22,276 nt of DNA. Origin: Brevibacillus sp. Its GTDB lineage: Bacteria; Bacillota; Bacilli; Brevibacillales; Brevibacillaceae. The position numbers and the translations under genes were made by a program. Below the pieces are notes generated by a model. That model saw only the letters and a list, made by a program, of their open reading frames with translations, was not told the origin of the DNA and searched no databases. The DNA lies in NCBI GenBank assembly GCA_029240815.1, contig JARDZO010000055.1, forward strand, positions 1-22,276, read 5' to 3'. Positions 8,996 to 16,351 of the stretch are shown one piece after another (position 1 is the first letter of the stretch; each line of letters opens with the position of its first letter).

Positions 8996-9013
8996 GGATT
9001 GGAAGGTGATTCC

Positions 9014-9922
9014 ATGATTACCATCAAGCGGATGAGTGACTGTACATTTGCGGAAGTGACAAAAGCTTGGAATAGGGGTTTTGAAGGCTACTTTTTCCCG
9101 ATTACCATGACAGAAGAAATGTTGGTTCAACGCCTTGGTGCGGAAGGCTATGTTCTCAGCCTGTCAGTAGTTGCCTTTGATGATGACGAGCCCGTCGGCT
9201 TGGTAGCAAGTGGATTGCGAATCATCAACGGCCGAAAAATCGCATGGAATGGCGGTACAGGTGTCGCCACCGCTTATCGCCGTCAGGGACTGGGACGACA
9301 GCTGATGGCAGCAACGCTCGAGCTGTACCAAGAAGCGGGGGTAGATGATGCCACGTTGGAAGCCGTCAGCCAAAATGACAAAGCGATTGCCCTCTATGAA
9401 CAATTGGGCTACGAAGTATTGGACCGGTTGTTGTTCTGGCAAAGGACCGACGCCCTTCCTGCCAACCTTTTTGGTGTCGAAGAGAATGTAGCGTATCGCG
9501 TACGGCATGTTCTCGCCGGGGAGGCTTCTACATTACCTTTTTATCAGTCGGACGCGCCGTGGCAAAATCAGTGGCAGAGCATGCGGGATGGCGAAGCCTT
9601 GCTGGTCGAGGACGCCCAAGGTCACTCTGTCGGATACGCGATGTACAAACGGACGGTAAATGAAGAAGGAAAAGTCGCTTCTATCGTACTCCGTCATTGT
9701 GCAGCGGAGCCAGGGAATACCGATGCGGATACGATCATGCGTGTGGCATTGACCGAGCTGTATGCGCCACACGAACTGGAATGCCGCCGTTCGACCTTTA
9801 ACCTGCCAGCATCTCAGGATCAGCTTTTGCGGATATTGGAGGAAGCAGGCTTCGGTCCGTCGGGCACGGAGCAGGTATACATGGTGAAAAAAATGAAAAC
9901 GTCCGAGCATACCACTGTCTGA
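9014..9922 (+). CDS. GNAT family N-acetyltransferase (two-domain)
   Basis: A 302-residue acetyl-CoA-dependent acyltransferase. The start is ATG 9014, which has GGAAGGTGAT just upstream; an ATT-initiated extension to 8969 has no site and overlaps the promoter. The N-terminal GNAT domain (1-145) has the acetyl-CoA motif VATAYRRQGLGRQLM (84-98) and the downstream SQNDKAIALYEQLGYE typical of motif B. The C-terminal half (about 160-300) looks like a second, degenerate GNAT domain without an obvious RxxGxG loop. The substrate is unknown. It is a single-gene unit with its own promoter; the next gene is convergent. Confidence 0.9.
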   Translation: MITIKRMSDCTFAEVTKAWNRGFEGYFFPITMTEEMLVQRLGAEGYVLSLSVVAFDDDEPVGLVASGLRIINGRKIAWNGGTGVATAYRRQGLGRQLMAATLELYQEAGVDDATLEAVSQNDKAIALYEQLGYEVLDRLLFWQRTDALPANLFGVEENVAYRVRHVLAGEASTLPFYQSDAPWQNQWQSMRDGEALLVEDAQGHSVGYAMYKRTVNEEGKVASIVLRHCAAEPGNTDADTIMRVALTELYAPHELECRRSTFNLPASQDQLLRILEEAGFGPSGTEQVYMVKKMKTSEHTTV

Positions 9923-9931
9923 TTTTATTTA

Positions 9932-10741
9932 TTAATTCTGGCAGTGGGTGCAGAAAAAGACTTTTCGGGAGGAGAGCCTGTCCCCTACGATTGCGTGACC
10001 GCAGCGTAGGCACGGCTCTCCTCCTCTGTCGTATACTCGGCAGCGGTCGTTATAGCCGCCTGTGAGTCCATCGCCCTGGTAGAGCGGGGTCTCCATATAC
10101 CCGCCGAATTGCATGGCTTCGCTCAAGACAGCCTGCATCGAGTGGTAGAGTCGAGTCCCATCTTCAGGGGAGAGCTCGGGAATGCGCCGTGTGGGCAAGA
10201 TCCCGGCATGAAAGCAGATTTCATCGGAGTAGCAATTTCCGATGCCGGCTAGCCAATGCTGATCGACTAGGGCTGTCTTGAGAATCCCTCGCTTGCCAGA
10301 TAGCAGCTGAGCCAGATGTGAAGCTGTAAACGCAGTGGCGAGAGGTTCAGGTCCCAGATCCGCGAGCCTTTCATCGATTTGCTCGGTTGTCAAAAGATGA
10401 AGGTATCCGAGGCGTAGCCCATGAAAATAAAGAATCCGGCTGCCAAACGAAAGCGTGACTTGCGATGTACGAGACAGCTTGTCCTCTGCCGTACCGAGAT
10501 AGAGAAAACCGCCAAGCATTAAATGGAGCAGCAGGACATAGCTGTTTTCCAAATGAAACAACAAGTGCTTGCCGCGGCGATCGATGAGAGTGAGCCTGTT
10601 GCCACGAATGATTTGGGCAAATCGATCCACAGGCAGATTAATCGTCTTTTCCCGATCGACATGGGTATCGGTAATCGTCAGCCCGCCGATCTGCTGCTGC
10701 AGTAGTCTCCGATAAGTCTCCATCTCAGGTAATTCGGGCAT
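9932..10741 (-). CDS. Fpg/Nei-family DNA glycosylase/AP lyase (divergent MutM)
   Basis: A base-excision-repair glycosylase for oxidised bases; 269 residues from ATG 10741. That start gives the required MPELPE N-terminus, with Pro2 as the nucleophile and Glu3 as the catalytic acid, and AAAGGAGG lies 6 nt upstream. RRGKHLLF holds the conserved Lys58. LAGIGNCYSDE matches the family's GIGN-Y-E helix. A C-terminal zinc finger has Cys244, Cys247, Cys264 and Cys267 (CLRC...CTHC) with Arg in the SSRKVFF loop. The middle region that reads DPRRFG in canonical MutM is HGLRLG here, so the void-filling Arg/Phe pair is not conserved. It belongs to the family but may have a different lesion preference. Confidence 0.88.
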   Translation of the reverse strand: MPELPEMETYRRLLQQQIGGLTITDTHVDREKTINLPVDRFAQIIRGNRLTLIDRRGKHLLFHLENSYVLLLHLMLGGFLYLGTAEDKLSRTSQVTLSFGSRILYFHGLRLGYLHLLTTEQIDERLADLGPEPLATAFTASHLAQLLSGKRGILKTALVDQHWLAGIGNCYSDEICFHAGILPTRRIPELSPEDGTRLYHSMQAVLSEAMQFGGYMETPLYQGDGLTGGYNDRCRVYDRGGEPCLRCGHAIVGDRLSSRKVFFCTHCQN

Positions 10742-10869
10742 GGCTGCCTCCTTTTGATCCATTCTTTCTATTTCATAGGTTTTCCAGACGATCCTCCGAT
10801 CATGCTGTTTCCCGCCACGTACTGGCTAAAGGGCGGTTTTTGGATTTTAGGACAAGATTACCAACGCTA

Positions 10870-10884
10870 TACCCAAATCGGGTA
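10870..10884. repeat. Inverted repeat upstream of the RNA methyltransferase
   Basis: TACCC-AAATC-GGGTA is a perfect 5-bp inverted repeat. It abuts AT-rich sequence resembling a -10 box (TAATAT or TATAGT, 10883-10891). No good -35 hexamer lies 17 bp upstream. It could be an operator or chance. Confidence 0.3.
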
Positions 10885-10937
10885 ATATAGTATAAGGGTG
10901 TAGCCCGAAGCCATATGTACGACAGGAGAAAAGTAGG

Positions 10938-12095
10938 ATGCAAAAAGTAGAATTGATCGCTACGGCGACATTTGGATTGGAATCTGTGGTAGCAGAAGAG
11001 GTAAAATCACTCGGCTATACGGATGTACAGGTGGAAAATGGCAAGGTGACATTTACCGCGGATATTTCTGCGATTGCGCGAACAAATTTATGGTTACGAA
11101 CTGCCGACCGGGTGCGTCTAAAGATTGGGGAGTTCCAAGCGACTACGTTTGACGAGCTGTTTGAAAAGACCAAGGCTTTGCCGTGGGCGGACTGGATCAC
11201 GGAGGACGCTACTTTTCCGGTAGAAGGCAAGTCCGTGAAGTCTACGTTGTTCAGCGTACCTGACTGTCAGGCCATCGTGAAAAAGGCTGTCGTGGAAAGT
11301 CTGAAAAAGACGTACAAGCGGGATTGGTTCGATGAGCTGGGACCGTTGTACAAGATTGAGGTAGCGTTACTGAAAGATGTGGCAACGCTGACCATCGACA
11401 CATCCGGGCCGGGATTACATAAACGGGGCTACCGCGAACTGATCGGAACCGCGCCACTCAAGGAGACGATGGCTGCTGCCATGATCATGCTGTCCCGTTG
11501 GAAGCCGGATCGCGTTTTCATGGACCCGTTTTGCGGCTCTGGTACCATTCCGATCGAAGCGGCGCTGATCGGGCAGAATATCGCCCCAGGCATGAACCGG
11601 GATTTTGTATCGGAGAGCTGGCCGTCCATCCCGAAGTCAGTCTGGAGAGAGGCTCGCGCGGAGACTCACGATCTGGCTCGTTATGATCAAAAGCTGGAGA
11701 TCATCGGTACGGATATGGATGAAGAGATTTTGAAGATCGCGCGCATCAATGCGGCTGAAGCGGGGGTCGATGATCTGATCCATTTCCAACGCATGGACAT
11801 GCGCGATGTCCAGACCAAGAAAAAGTACGGGTATCTGATCTGCAACCCGCCATATGGAGAACGCTTGGGCGAGTGGAAGCAGGTAAGCAAGATGTATGGT
11901 GAAATGGGTAAGACCTTTGCTGCCCTGGATACGTGGTCTTTTTACATCATCACGTCGGACGAATTGTTTGAAGAACATTTTGGACGGAAGGCGAGCAAAA
12001 AACGGAAGCTCTACAACGGAAATATGAAGGTTGATTACTACCAGTTTTTTGGACCAAAACCCCCTCGCCCGTCGATGGTTCCCCCTGCCGAATAA
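10938..12095 (+). CDS. THUMP-domain class I SAM-dependent RNA methyltransferase (YpsC/RlmL type)
   Basis: A 385-residue methyltransferase, the same type as Bacillus YpsC and the N-terminal half of E. coli RlmL, which makes m2G in 23S rRNA; the exact target here is inferred. An N-terminal ferredoxin-like/THUMP region (about 5-160) contains TFGLESVVAEEV and ENGKVTFTAD. The Rossmann UPF0020 domain has the SAM-binding motif DPFCGSGT (196-203), an acidic turn GTDMD, and the amino-methyltransferase motif NPPY (303-306), which points to an exocyclic amine as target. ATG 10938 is preceded by AGGAGAAAAGTAGG. The following surface-protein gene starts 31 bp after its stop. Confidence 0.93.
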   Translation: MQKVELIATATFGLESVVAEEVKSLGYTDVQVENGKVTFTADISAIARTNLWLRTADRVRLKIGEFQATTFDELFEKTKALPWADWITEDATFPVEGKSVKSTLFSVPDCQAIVKKAVVESLKKTYKRDWFDELGPLYKIEVALLKDVATLTIDTSGPGLHKRGYRELIGTAPLKETMAAAMIMLSRWKPDRVFMDPFCGSGTIPIEAALIGQNIAPGMNRDFVSESWPSIPKSVWREARAETHDLARYDQKLEIIGTDMDEEILKIARINAAEAGVDDLIHFQRMDMRDVQTKKKYGYLICNPPYGERLGEWKQVSKMYGEMGKTFAALDTWSFYIITSDELFEEHFGRKASKKRKLYNGNMKVDYYQFFGPKPPRPSMVPPAE

Positions 12096-12126
12096 GAAAG
12101 AGAAGGGGTAATTGGAGGAGAATACA

Positions 12127-14823
12127 ATGAGTAAGAAACGAATGGGAAACCGTATTGTGGCCGCTTGTCTGGCGTTTTCTACGCTTTTGGCTACGGCGGC
12201 TCCGATGGCTAGCGCTGCATCTGATACGAGCAATACCAGCAATACCAGCAACGCGACAGCGGATTCTGTACAGAACGAGGTGCAGGATCAAACCACTGCA
12301 ACGTTTACAGATCTAGGGAACAGCTATGCGAAGGAAGCCATTAATCACTTGGCGTCCCTTCAAATAGTCAATGGTCAGGGAGATGGCCTTTTTTACCCGC
12401 AAAACACGATTTCCCGTCAAGATATCGCCGTTTTGCTGACCAAGGTGGTCGGACTACAGCCACAAACAGCAAAAGAGGCGAGCTTTGAGGATGTACCGGT
12501 GGAGAGCCCTTATGCGCCGTATGTCTACGGACTATCGGAGCTTGGTGTCATGAACGGTAGAAACGACAACACCGTGGGAGCAGCTGATCCCCTGACAAGG
12601 CAAGAGCTGGCTGTGTTGCTCTCGCGTCTGATGCAAGCGAGCCATGTGGCAAAAGCAGCAAGTACGAGTACAGCTGCGTACAGCGACGAAGAGGAAATGG
12701 CGGGCTATGCCCGTGAAGCGATCGCAGTAGTCAGCAATCAGCGCTGGATGCAGGGCGCGAATGGGAAGTTTAATCCGCTCGGAACCGTGACCCGCGCGGA
12801 AGCGGCTGTGATTGCTGAGCGTGTGTTGAACGCCCGATACCAGCAGGCAGAACAAGCCCAATTCACGTTGAGCACCAAGAATGTGAGCCTGATGGCTGGC
12901 ACCAGCCAGCGTGTAAATGTGACGAGTCCGACGGGAGAAAAGCTGCCGTTTACGCCGGTCTTTGCTTTTGACCGACCGGAGCTGGGAACGATCCTGCCAG
13001 ATGGGACATTTGTTGCCGGCCCGACACCGGGAAAAGGGAATGTGACCGTTACGATGGGTTATCGTACCGAGACGATCCCGGTCGAAATTACAAACGCGCC
13101 AAAGAATGAGTCTGGTGACCAAGCGGTAAATGGTAGCGAGCAAGCTACGGATTCGAAGGAACAGGCGGCTGATTCAGAGAAGGCAAATTCCGATGCTGCC
13201 AGCCAGGAAGGTCCCACGGTGGATAACCCGAATTCGACGGATGAGGATGACGAAGCAGTCGAATCAGCCGAGCAGGACGATTTGGTCAATGTGGCTCCGG
13301 GTAGCTTTACCTCAGTGAAAACGTTCGGACCACCCGATTCTTATTTCCAAACCGTAGAGAAGCAGTATCCGGGCCCGGTAGGTGGGTTGGTGACGCCATC
13401 CGAGGAGTGGACTGGCTTTAACCGTCAGTTCGGTCGGAAAGTTACGGTGGCTCTGTCAGAGGATAAACCGTTGGAACGGGTCGCGTTGACCTTTAGACAG
13501 CAAAAGTCCTCGGGTGTTACCCTTCCCGAGTCGATGGATGTAGAAGTATCGCGTGACGGCAAGTCTTGGTCCTATGCGGGAAAAGCCGTCCATGACGTCC
13601 CTGCATCTGAGGAAAAACAGGTATTGCGTACATTGAGTGTGACGCTTCCTGATGTAGAAGCACGCTACGTGCGTGTCTCTTTCCCGGTAAAAGTTTTTGC
13701 TTTCGCTCGTCAACTGGAAGTCTGGGCGAACGAAAACAGTCGATGGGAAGGAGCGGTGTTATTGCCGCCGCCTAGCCCAACGCAAATGATGGAAGATAAA
13801 AAAGCAGGAAACCGAGTAGAAAATATGCTTCTGGCTTATTCAGGAGCCTATGGGGATCGTGGAAACTGGAGCAAGGAAGACTTCCTGCCAATGGTCGGCT
13901 ATCGCACAGCAGACGGTTACATGCGTGACCAAATGTTTGATACAGTCCTCTTCTTGCCGTATCAGGATATGGCTGCGACCAAGCAAGGCTGGCAAGGGTA
14001 TCTGAATGACCTGTTCGGGACGGATAGACAGCTGGATGCCTTGAACAGTGCCATGCGGGAATACAATCGTCTGAGAGGGACCCTGTACACGACACCGACA
14101 CAGGAAAATGTCGTTTTGGCGTTGCCATATCCGAATATGAATCAGACCAACTTTGGCAAGCTGGCGGATAACAAGCCGTCGCTCTCGTTTAGTCCGGCAG
14201 GCATTGGTGAGGAGCAAGCATACGAGAACCGTAAGCAGGCGTTGGAATGGTACTTCCAGGAGCTGCAAAAGCGTTGGAACAAAGCAGGGTATTCGTATCT
14301 GAAGCTGGAAGGAATCTATTGGTTCCATGAGCTGATCGAAGACAGTGCTCCAAAGGAACGCGATTTGATTCGCAGCATGGCGGGGATGGTTCATGATGAG
14401 GCGTTGCGTTTCTACTGGATTCCGTATTACGGTGCTCCAGGTGTAGGGGAGTGGAAATCGCTGTATTTTGACTATGCTTTCCTGCAGCCGAACTATTACA
14501 GCGACAAGCCGGTACAGCTCGACCGTATCGAGGGCGTGCTAGACACCGTGAAGAAGTACGGGATGGGTGTAGAAATAGAAGGGGATGAGCGGATGTACCG
14601 TGATCCCAAGTTCTATCAGACTTATTACAACCAGCTCGTAGCCGCCCACAAGCTCGGAATGGATAAAAACAATGTGCATGCGTACTATTACGGCTCCAAG
14701 ACATTGATCCAGTCTGCAACCAGCACCGATCAGGTCGTACGCAGCATTTACGATGATACGTACAAATGGATGCGAGGCAAGTTTGACCGGGAAGAGTATT
14801 ATGAGGCAAACGAAATGCCGTAA
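12127..14823 (+). CDS. SLH-domain cell-surface protein with DUF4855 domain
   Basis: An 898-residue exported protein anchored to the cell wall. Residues 1-31 are a signal peptide (MSKKRMGNRIV, hydrophobic core, likely cut at ASA-AS). A short SNT repeat (35-43) follows, then three S-layer homology domains (about 60-110, 119-170, 184-235) that bind pyruvylated wall polymer. Next come a bacterial Ig-like domain (about 246-327) and an acidic, Gln/Ser/Glu-rich linker (about 330-400). The C-terminal half (about 405-890) contains the DUF4855 region, beginning near NMLLAYSGAYGDRGNW and including FLPMVGY and EIEGDERMYRD. DUF4855 resembles a TIM-barrel-like glycan enzyme but has no proven activity. ATG 12127 follows GGAGGAG; the upstream in-frame TTG at 12112 overlaps that site. 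Confidence 0.92.
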   Translation: MSKKRMGNRIVAACLAFSTLLATAAPMASAASDTSNTSNTSNATADSVQNEVQDQTTATFTDLGNSYAKEAINHLASLQIVNGQGDGLFYPQNTISRQDIAVLLTKVVGLQPQTAKEASFEDVPVESPYAPYVYGLSELGVMNGRNDNTVGAADPLTRQELAVLLSRLMQASHVAKAASTSTAAYSDEEEMAGYAREAIAVVSNQRWMQGANGKFNPLGTVTRAEAAVIAERVLNARYQQAEQAQFTLSTKNVSLMAGTSQRVNVTSPTGEKLPFTPVFAFDRPELGTILPDGTFVAGPTPGKGNVTVTMGYRTETIPVEITNAPKNESGDQAVNGSEQATDSKEQAADSEKANSDAASQEGPTVDNPNSTDEDDEAVESAEQDDLVNVAPGSFTSVKTFGPPDSYFQTVEKQYPGPVGGLVTPSEEWTGFNRQFGRKVTVALSEDKPLERVALTFRQQKSSGVTLPESMDVEVSRDGKSWSYAGKAVHDVPASEEKQVLRTLSVTLPDVEARYVRVSFPVKVFAFARQLEVWANENSRWEGAVLLPPPSPTQMMEDKKAGNRVENMLLAYSGAYGDRGNWSKEDFLPMVGYRTADGYMRDQMFDTVLFLPYQDMAATKQGWQGYLNDLFGTDRQLDALNSAMREYNRLRGTLYTTPTQENVVLALPYPNMNQTNFGKLADNKPSLSFSPAGIGEEQAYENRKQALEWYFQELQKRWNKAGYSYLKLEGIYWFHELIEDSAPKERDLIRSMAGMVHDEALRFYWIPYYGAPGVGEWKSLYFDYAFLQPNYYSDKPVQLDRIEGVLDTVKKYGMGVEIEGDERMYRDPKFYQTYYNQLVAAHKLGMDKNNVHAYYYGSKTLIQSATSTDQVVRSIYDDTYKWMRGKFDREEYYEANEMP

Positions 14824-14835
14824 CAGCTAGTGCAG

Positions 14836-14880
14836 AAAAAAGAGTCTGTTTCCCTTTTGGCGGAGCAGACTCTTTTATTT
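14836..14880 (+). terminator. Intrinsic terminator after the SLH/DUF4855 gene
   Basis: AAAAGAGTCTG (14838-14848) pairs with CAGACTCTTTT (14866-14876) around a 17-nt loop, and TTTTATTT follows. It lies 13 bp after the stop codon and immediately before structured element copy A. Confidence 0.9.
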
Positions 14881-15027
14881 GTCGAGAAAGTGGCTGTCGT
14901 GGAGAAAAGCCTGTTCACTTCACCATGATCCCGAGGGAATCGCCAAACGGCGCGCAGCTACGCAGTTAATCATGGATAGCGATTCTTTTTCCTCGGGATA
15001 CATGGTTCCGCTAAGAGGGACTCCGCA

Positions 15028-15060
15028 GTCGCTCCGCCTGGAAACATGCTTTTCTAGCGG
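15028..15060 (+). repeat. 5' module block, copy A
   Basis: 33 nt matching 21644-21676 at 29 positions; the first 18 nt (GTCGCTCCGCCTGGAAAC) are identical. It lies in the apical part of a hairpin in both copies, as expected for a conserved RNA loop or protein-binding site. Confidence 0.8.
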
Positions 15061-15315
15061 TTAGGATCTTGTTATCGAACGTTGTAACCCCTTGTGGGGA
15101 TCCTCTCAGGTTGCAGAATGCATGGTAACTTTTTTCTATTCAAATAAAAAACGAAAACTCCGCTAGCAAACAGTGATTTCTCTGCACATTGGGGAAAGCT
15201 ATATGGCTATCCCTTTATCATTTTTGGGGGAGGTGGATACGATTAGGAGTATATGTAGATAGATATTGTTTGTGATCCAAGCTTGCAAATCTCGAAAGAA
15301 ATAAAAAGCTCGCCA

Positions 15316-15514
15316 GGAAAAAGGGGAAAAAAGCGAAGGTATTAGGGACACAGCCGAGGCGGAGTGGAAAAAGAGGAACAGGCCCTTAGCGTCCACCTTG
15401 AGTGGACACTCCTAACGACTACTTTGGACGCGGTTCCACTTTTGGAAAGGAGCCGTGCAGGGATGACCCCTGTGCAGGTGTCACTACCAACCTGGAGTGT
15501 TTTCTCCTTTTTCC
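15316..15514 (+). ncRNA. 3' domain of structured element, copy A
   Basis: Outer helix: 15316-15330 (GGAAAAAGGGGAAAA) pairs with 15500-15514 (TTTTCTCCTTTTTCC), 15 bp with a single G-U. Second helix: 15369-15379 pairs with 15433-15443, with one A-A mismatch. Third helix: GCGTCCA (15389-15395) pairs with TGGACGC (15425-15431). Conserved unpaired blocks include GGAGCCG (15449-15455) and CAGGGATGACCCC (15458-15470). All three helices recur in copy B, and the second shows compensatory changes between the copies. Confidence 0.65.
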
Positions 15515-15575
15515 GCCCCTCCGCAAAAAGTCCGAACTGACTGGAAAAAAGGAACAGCGAAGCAAAAACGAGTGT

Positions 15576-16214
15576 TTACCCCCGAACAGAACCGCAAGCC
15601 TGGTCGTGCAAGCCAACCAAGTCCCGCAGGATCAGCTCTCTCATGGCATGCAGTTGTGGGCAAGGATGGTAGTAGTTTTTCCCGGTGGCACACGGTTTTC
15701 CAAATGTAGGGACACCGGCAGCGGCAATCTCTCGCAGCCACATTTCCTTCAAAGAGGTGATGGGACGAGAAGCCTTTGCCATGCATCCCCAGCCGAGCAA
15801 CATCCACGGGTGCTTGACCAGCTCATGAGAACGCGTGATGTGTTCGTCTAGTGCCGTATCACCTGCATGGAGGAGGGTTTCGAACAGGCTGATTGCCTCT
15901 TTTGCTTGCGGGTTTTGCAAGGAAAAAAGGTTGTAGATGTGCAGTCTGCCCTCGAGTGTGCCTTGCTCCGCCTTTGGTTGATAGATCGCTTCAGTCAGTT
16001 TTACCAACTGGTGCATCGTCGGATCGAGCGTAGTTTGTCCCATGACCGAGTGATGAGGCGCAGGTCTTTCCCGGAATAGGGTGGACGAGCCTGGATTCAG
16101 CAAGAGGCAGCTTCCTAGTGATGCAGATGACGTACCCCACTGAATATAGGCGGATGTTCGGTACACGTACTCTCCCTTAGTTTTAAATGTGGCGAATGCG
16201 CTCGGCTGATTCAT
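15576..16214 (-). CDS. DUF1643-like protein
   Basis: A 212-residue soluble protein of unknown function. It shows the pattern of DUF1643 proteins: LLLNPGSS (37-44) where the family has LNPS-type motifs, LDPTMHQLV (63-71), IYNLFSLQNPQAKEA (93-107), and LLGWGCMAKA (139-148) near the usual alanine/tryptophan-glycine strand. The assignment rests on motif order rather than a search. ATG 16214 is preceded by AGGAGGGGG. The gene is convergent with element copy A and its stop codon touches the end of that element. No intrinsic terminator of its own is visible, so the element may serve as one. Confidence 0.65.
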   Translation of the reverse strand: MNQPSAFATFKTKGEYVYRTSAYIQWGTSSASLGSCLLLNPGSSTLFRERPAPHHSVMGQTTLDPTMHQLVKLTEAIYQPKAEQGTLEGRLHIYNLFSLQNPQAKEAISLFETLLHAGDTALDEHITRSHELVKHPWMLLGWGCMAKASRPITSLKEMWLREIAAAGVPTFGKPCATGKNYYHPCPQLHAMRELILRDLVGLHDQACGSVRG

Positions 16215-16310
16215 GGAAAAACCCCCTCCTGACGTGACTCTCCCTACCTAGTACTCACTATATGCTAGATTTTGAAAGCTAGTACAATTGGTACGAGTTC
16301 GAGGCCAGAG

Positions 16311-16346
16311 AAAAAGCCGACCCCGTCACAGCGTGGGTCGGCCTTT
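16311..16346 (-). terminator. Intrinsic terminator after the MFS gene
   Basis: GCCGACCC (16316-16323) pairs perfectly with GGGTCGGC (16335-16342). On the minus strand the stem is followed by a T-run (complement of 16311-16315). It lies 6 bp beyond the MFS stop codon. Confidence 0.9.
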
Positions 16347-16351
16347 GCGTA

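Larger units (their letters stand above)
14926..15577 (+). ncRNA. Large structured non-coding element, copy A
   Basis: A gene-free stretch of about 650 bp that folds into successive helices and shares two modules with 21534-22083. First is a 16-bp hairpin: 14928-14943 pairs with 14979-14999 apart from five bulged T. Next is a hairpin closed by CCGCTA (15008-15013) and TAGCGG (15055-15060), with the identical block GTCGCTCCGCCTGGAAAC (15028-15045) in its upper part. A variable middle follows (15061-15315; TGTAACC can pair with GGTTGCA in it). Last is the 3' domain (15316-15514) and a small hairpin AGTC/GACT (15529-15542). Wobble pairs fit + strand RNA. No convincing reading frame or promoter was found. 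It ends at the stop codon of the convergent DUF1643-like gene. The class is unknown to me; it could be a mobile or ornate RNA. Confidence 0.55.

Noticed and set aside
15449..15480. Resemblance of the GGAGCCG...GATGACC stretch to group II intron domain V
   Set aside because: The required closing pairing to GGUUC and the catalytic-triad layout are absent, and no intron 5' end or reverse transcriptase is visible.
14881..15575. Insertion sequence or transposon
   Set aside because: No transposase frame, no clear terminal inverted repeats and no obvious target duplication around either copy; mobility is only an inference from there being two copies.
15402..15851. 149-codon + strand frame covering the end of copy A and the DUF1643-like gene
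   Set aside because: It runs antisense to a gene with a clear ribosome site and family-like motifs, and has no start signal or domain of its own.
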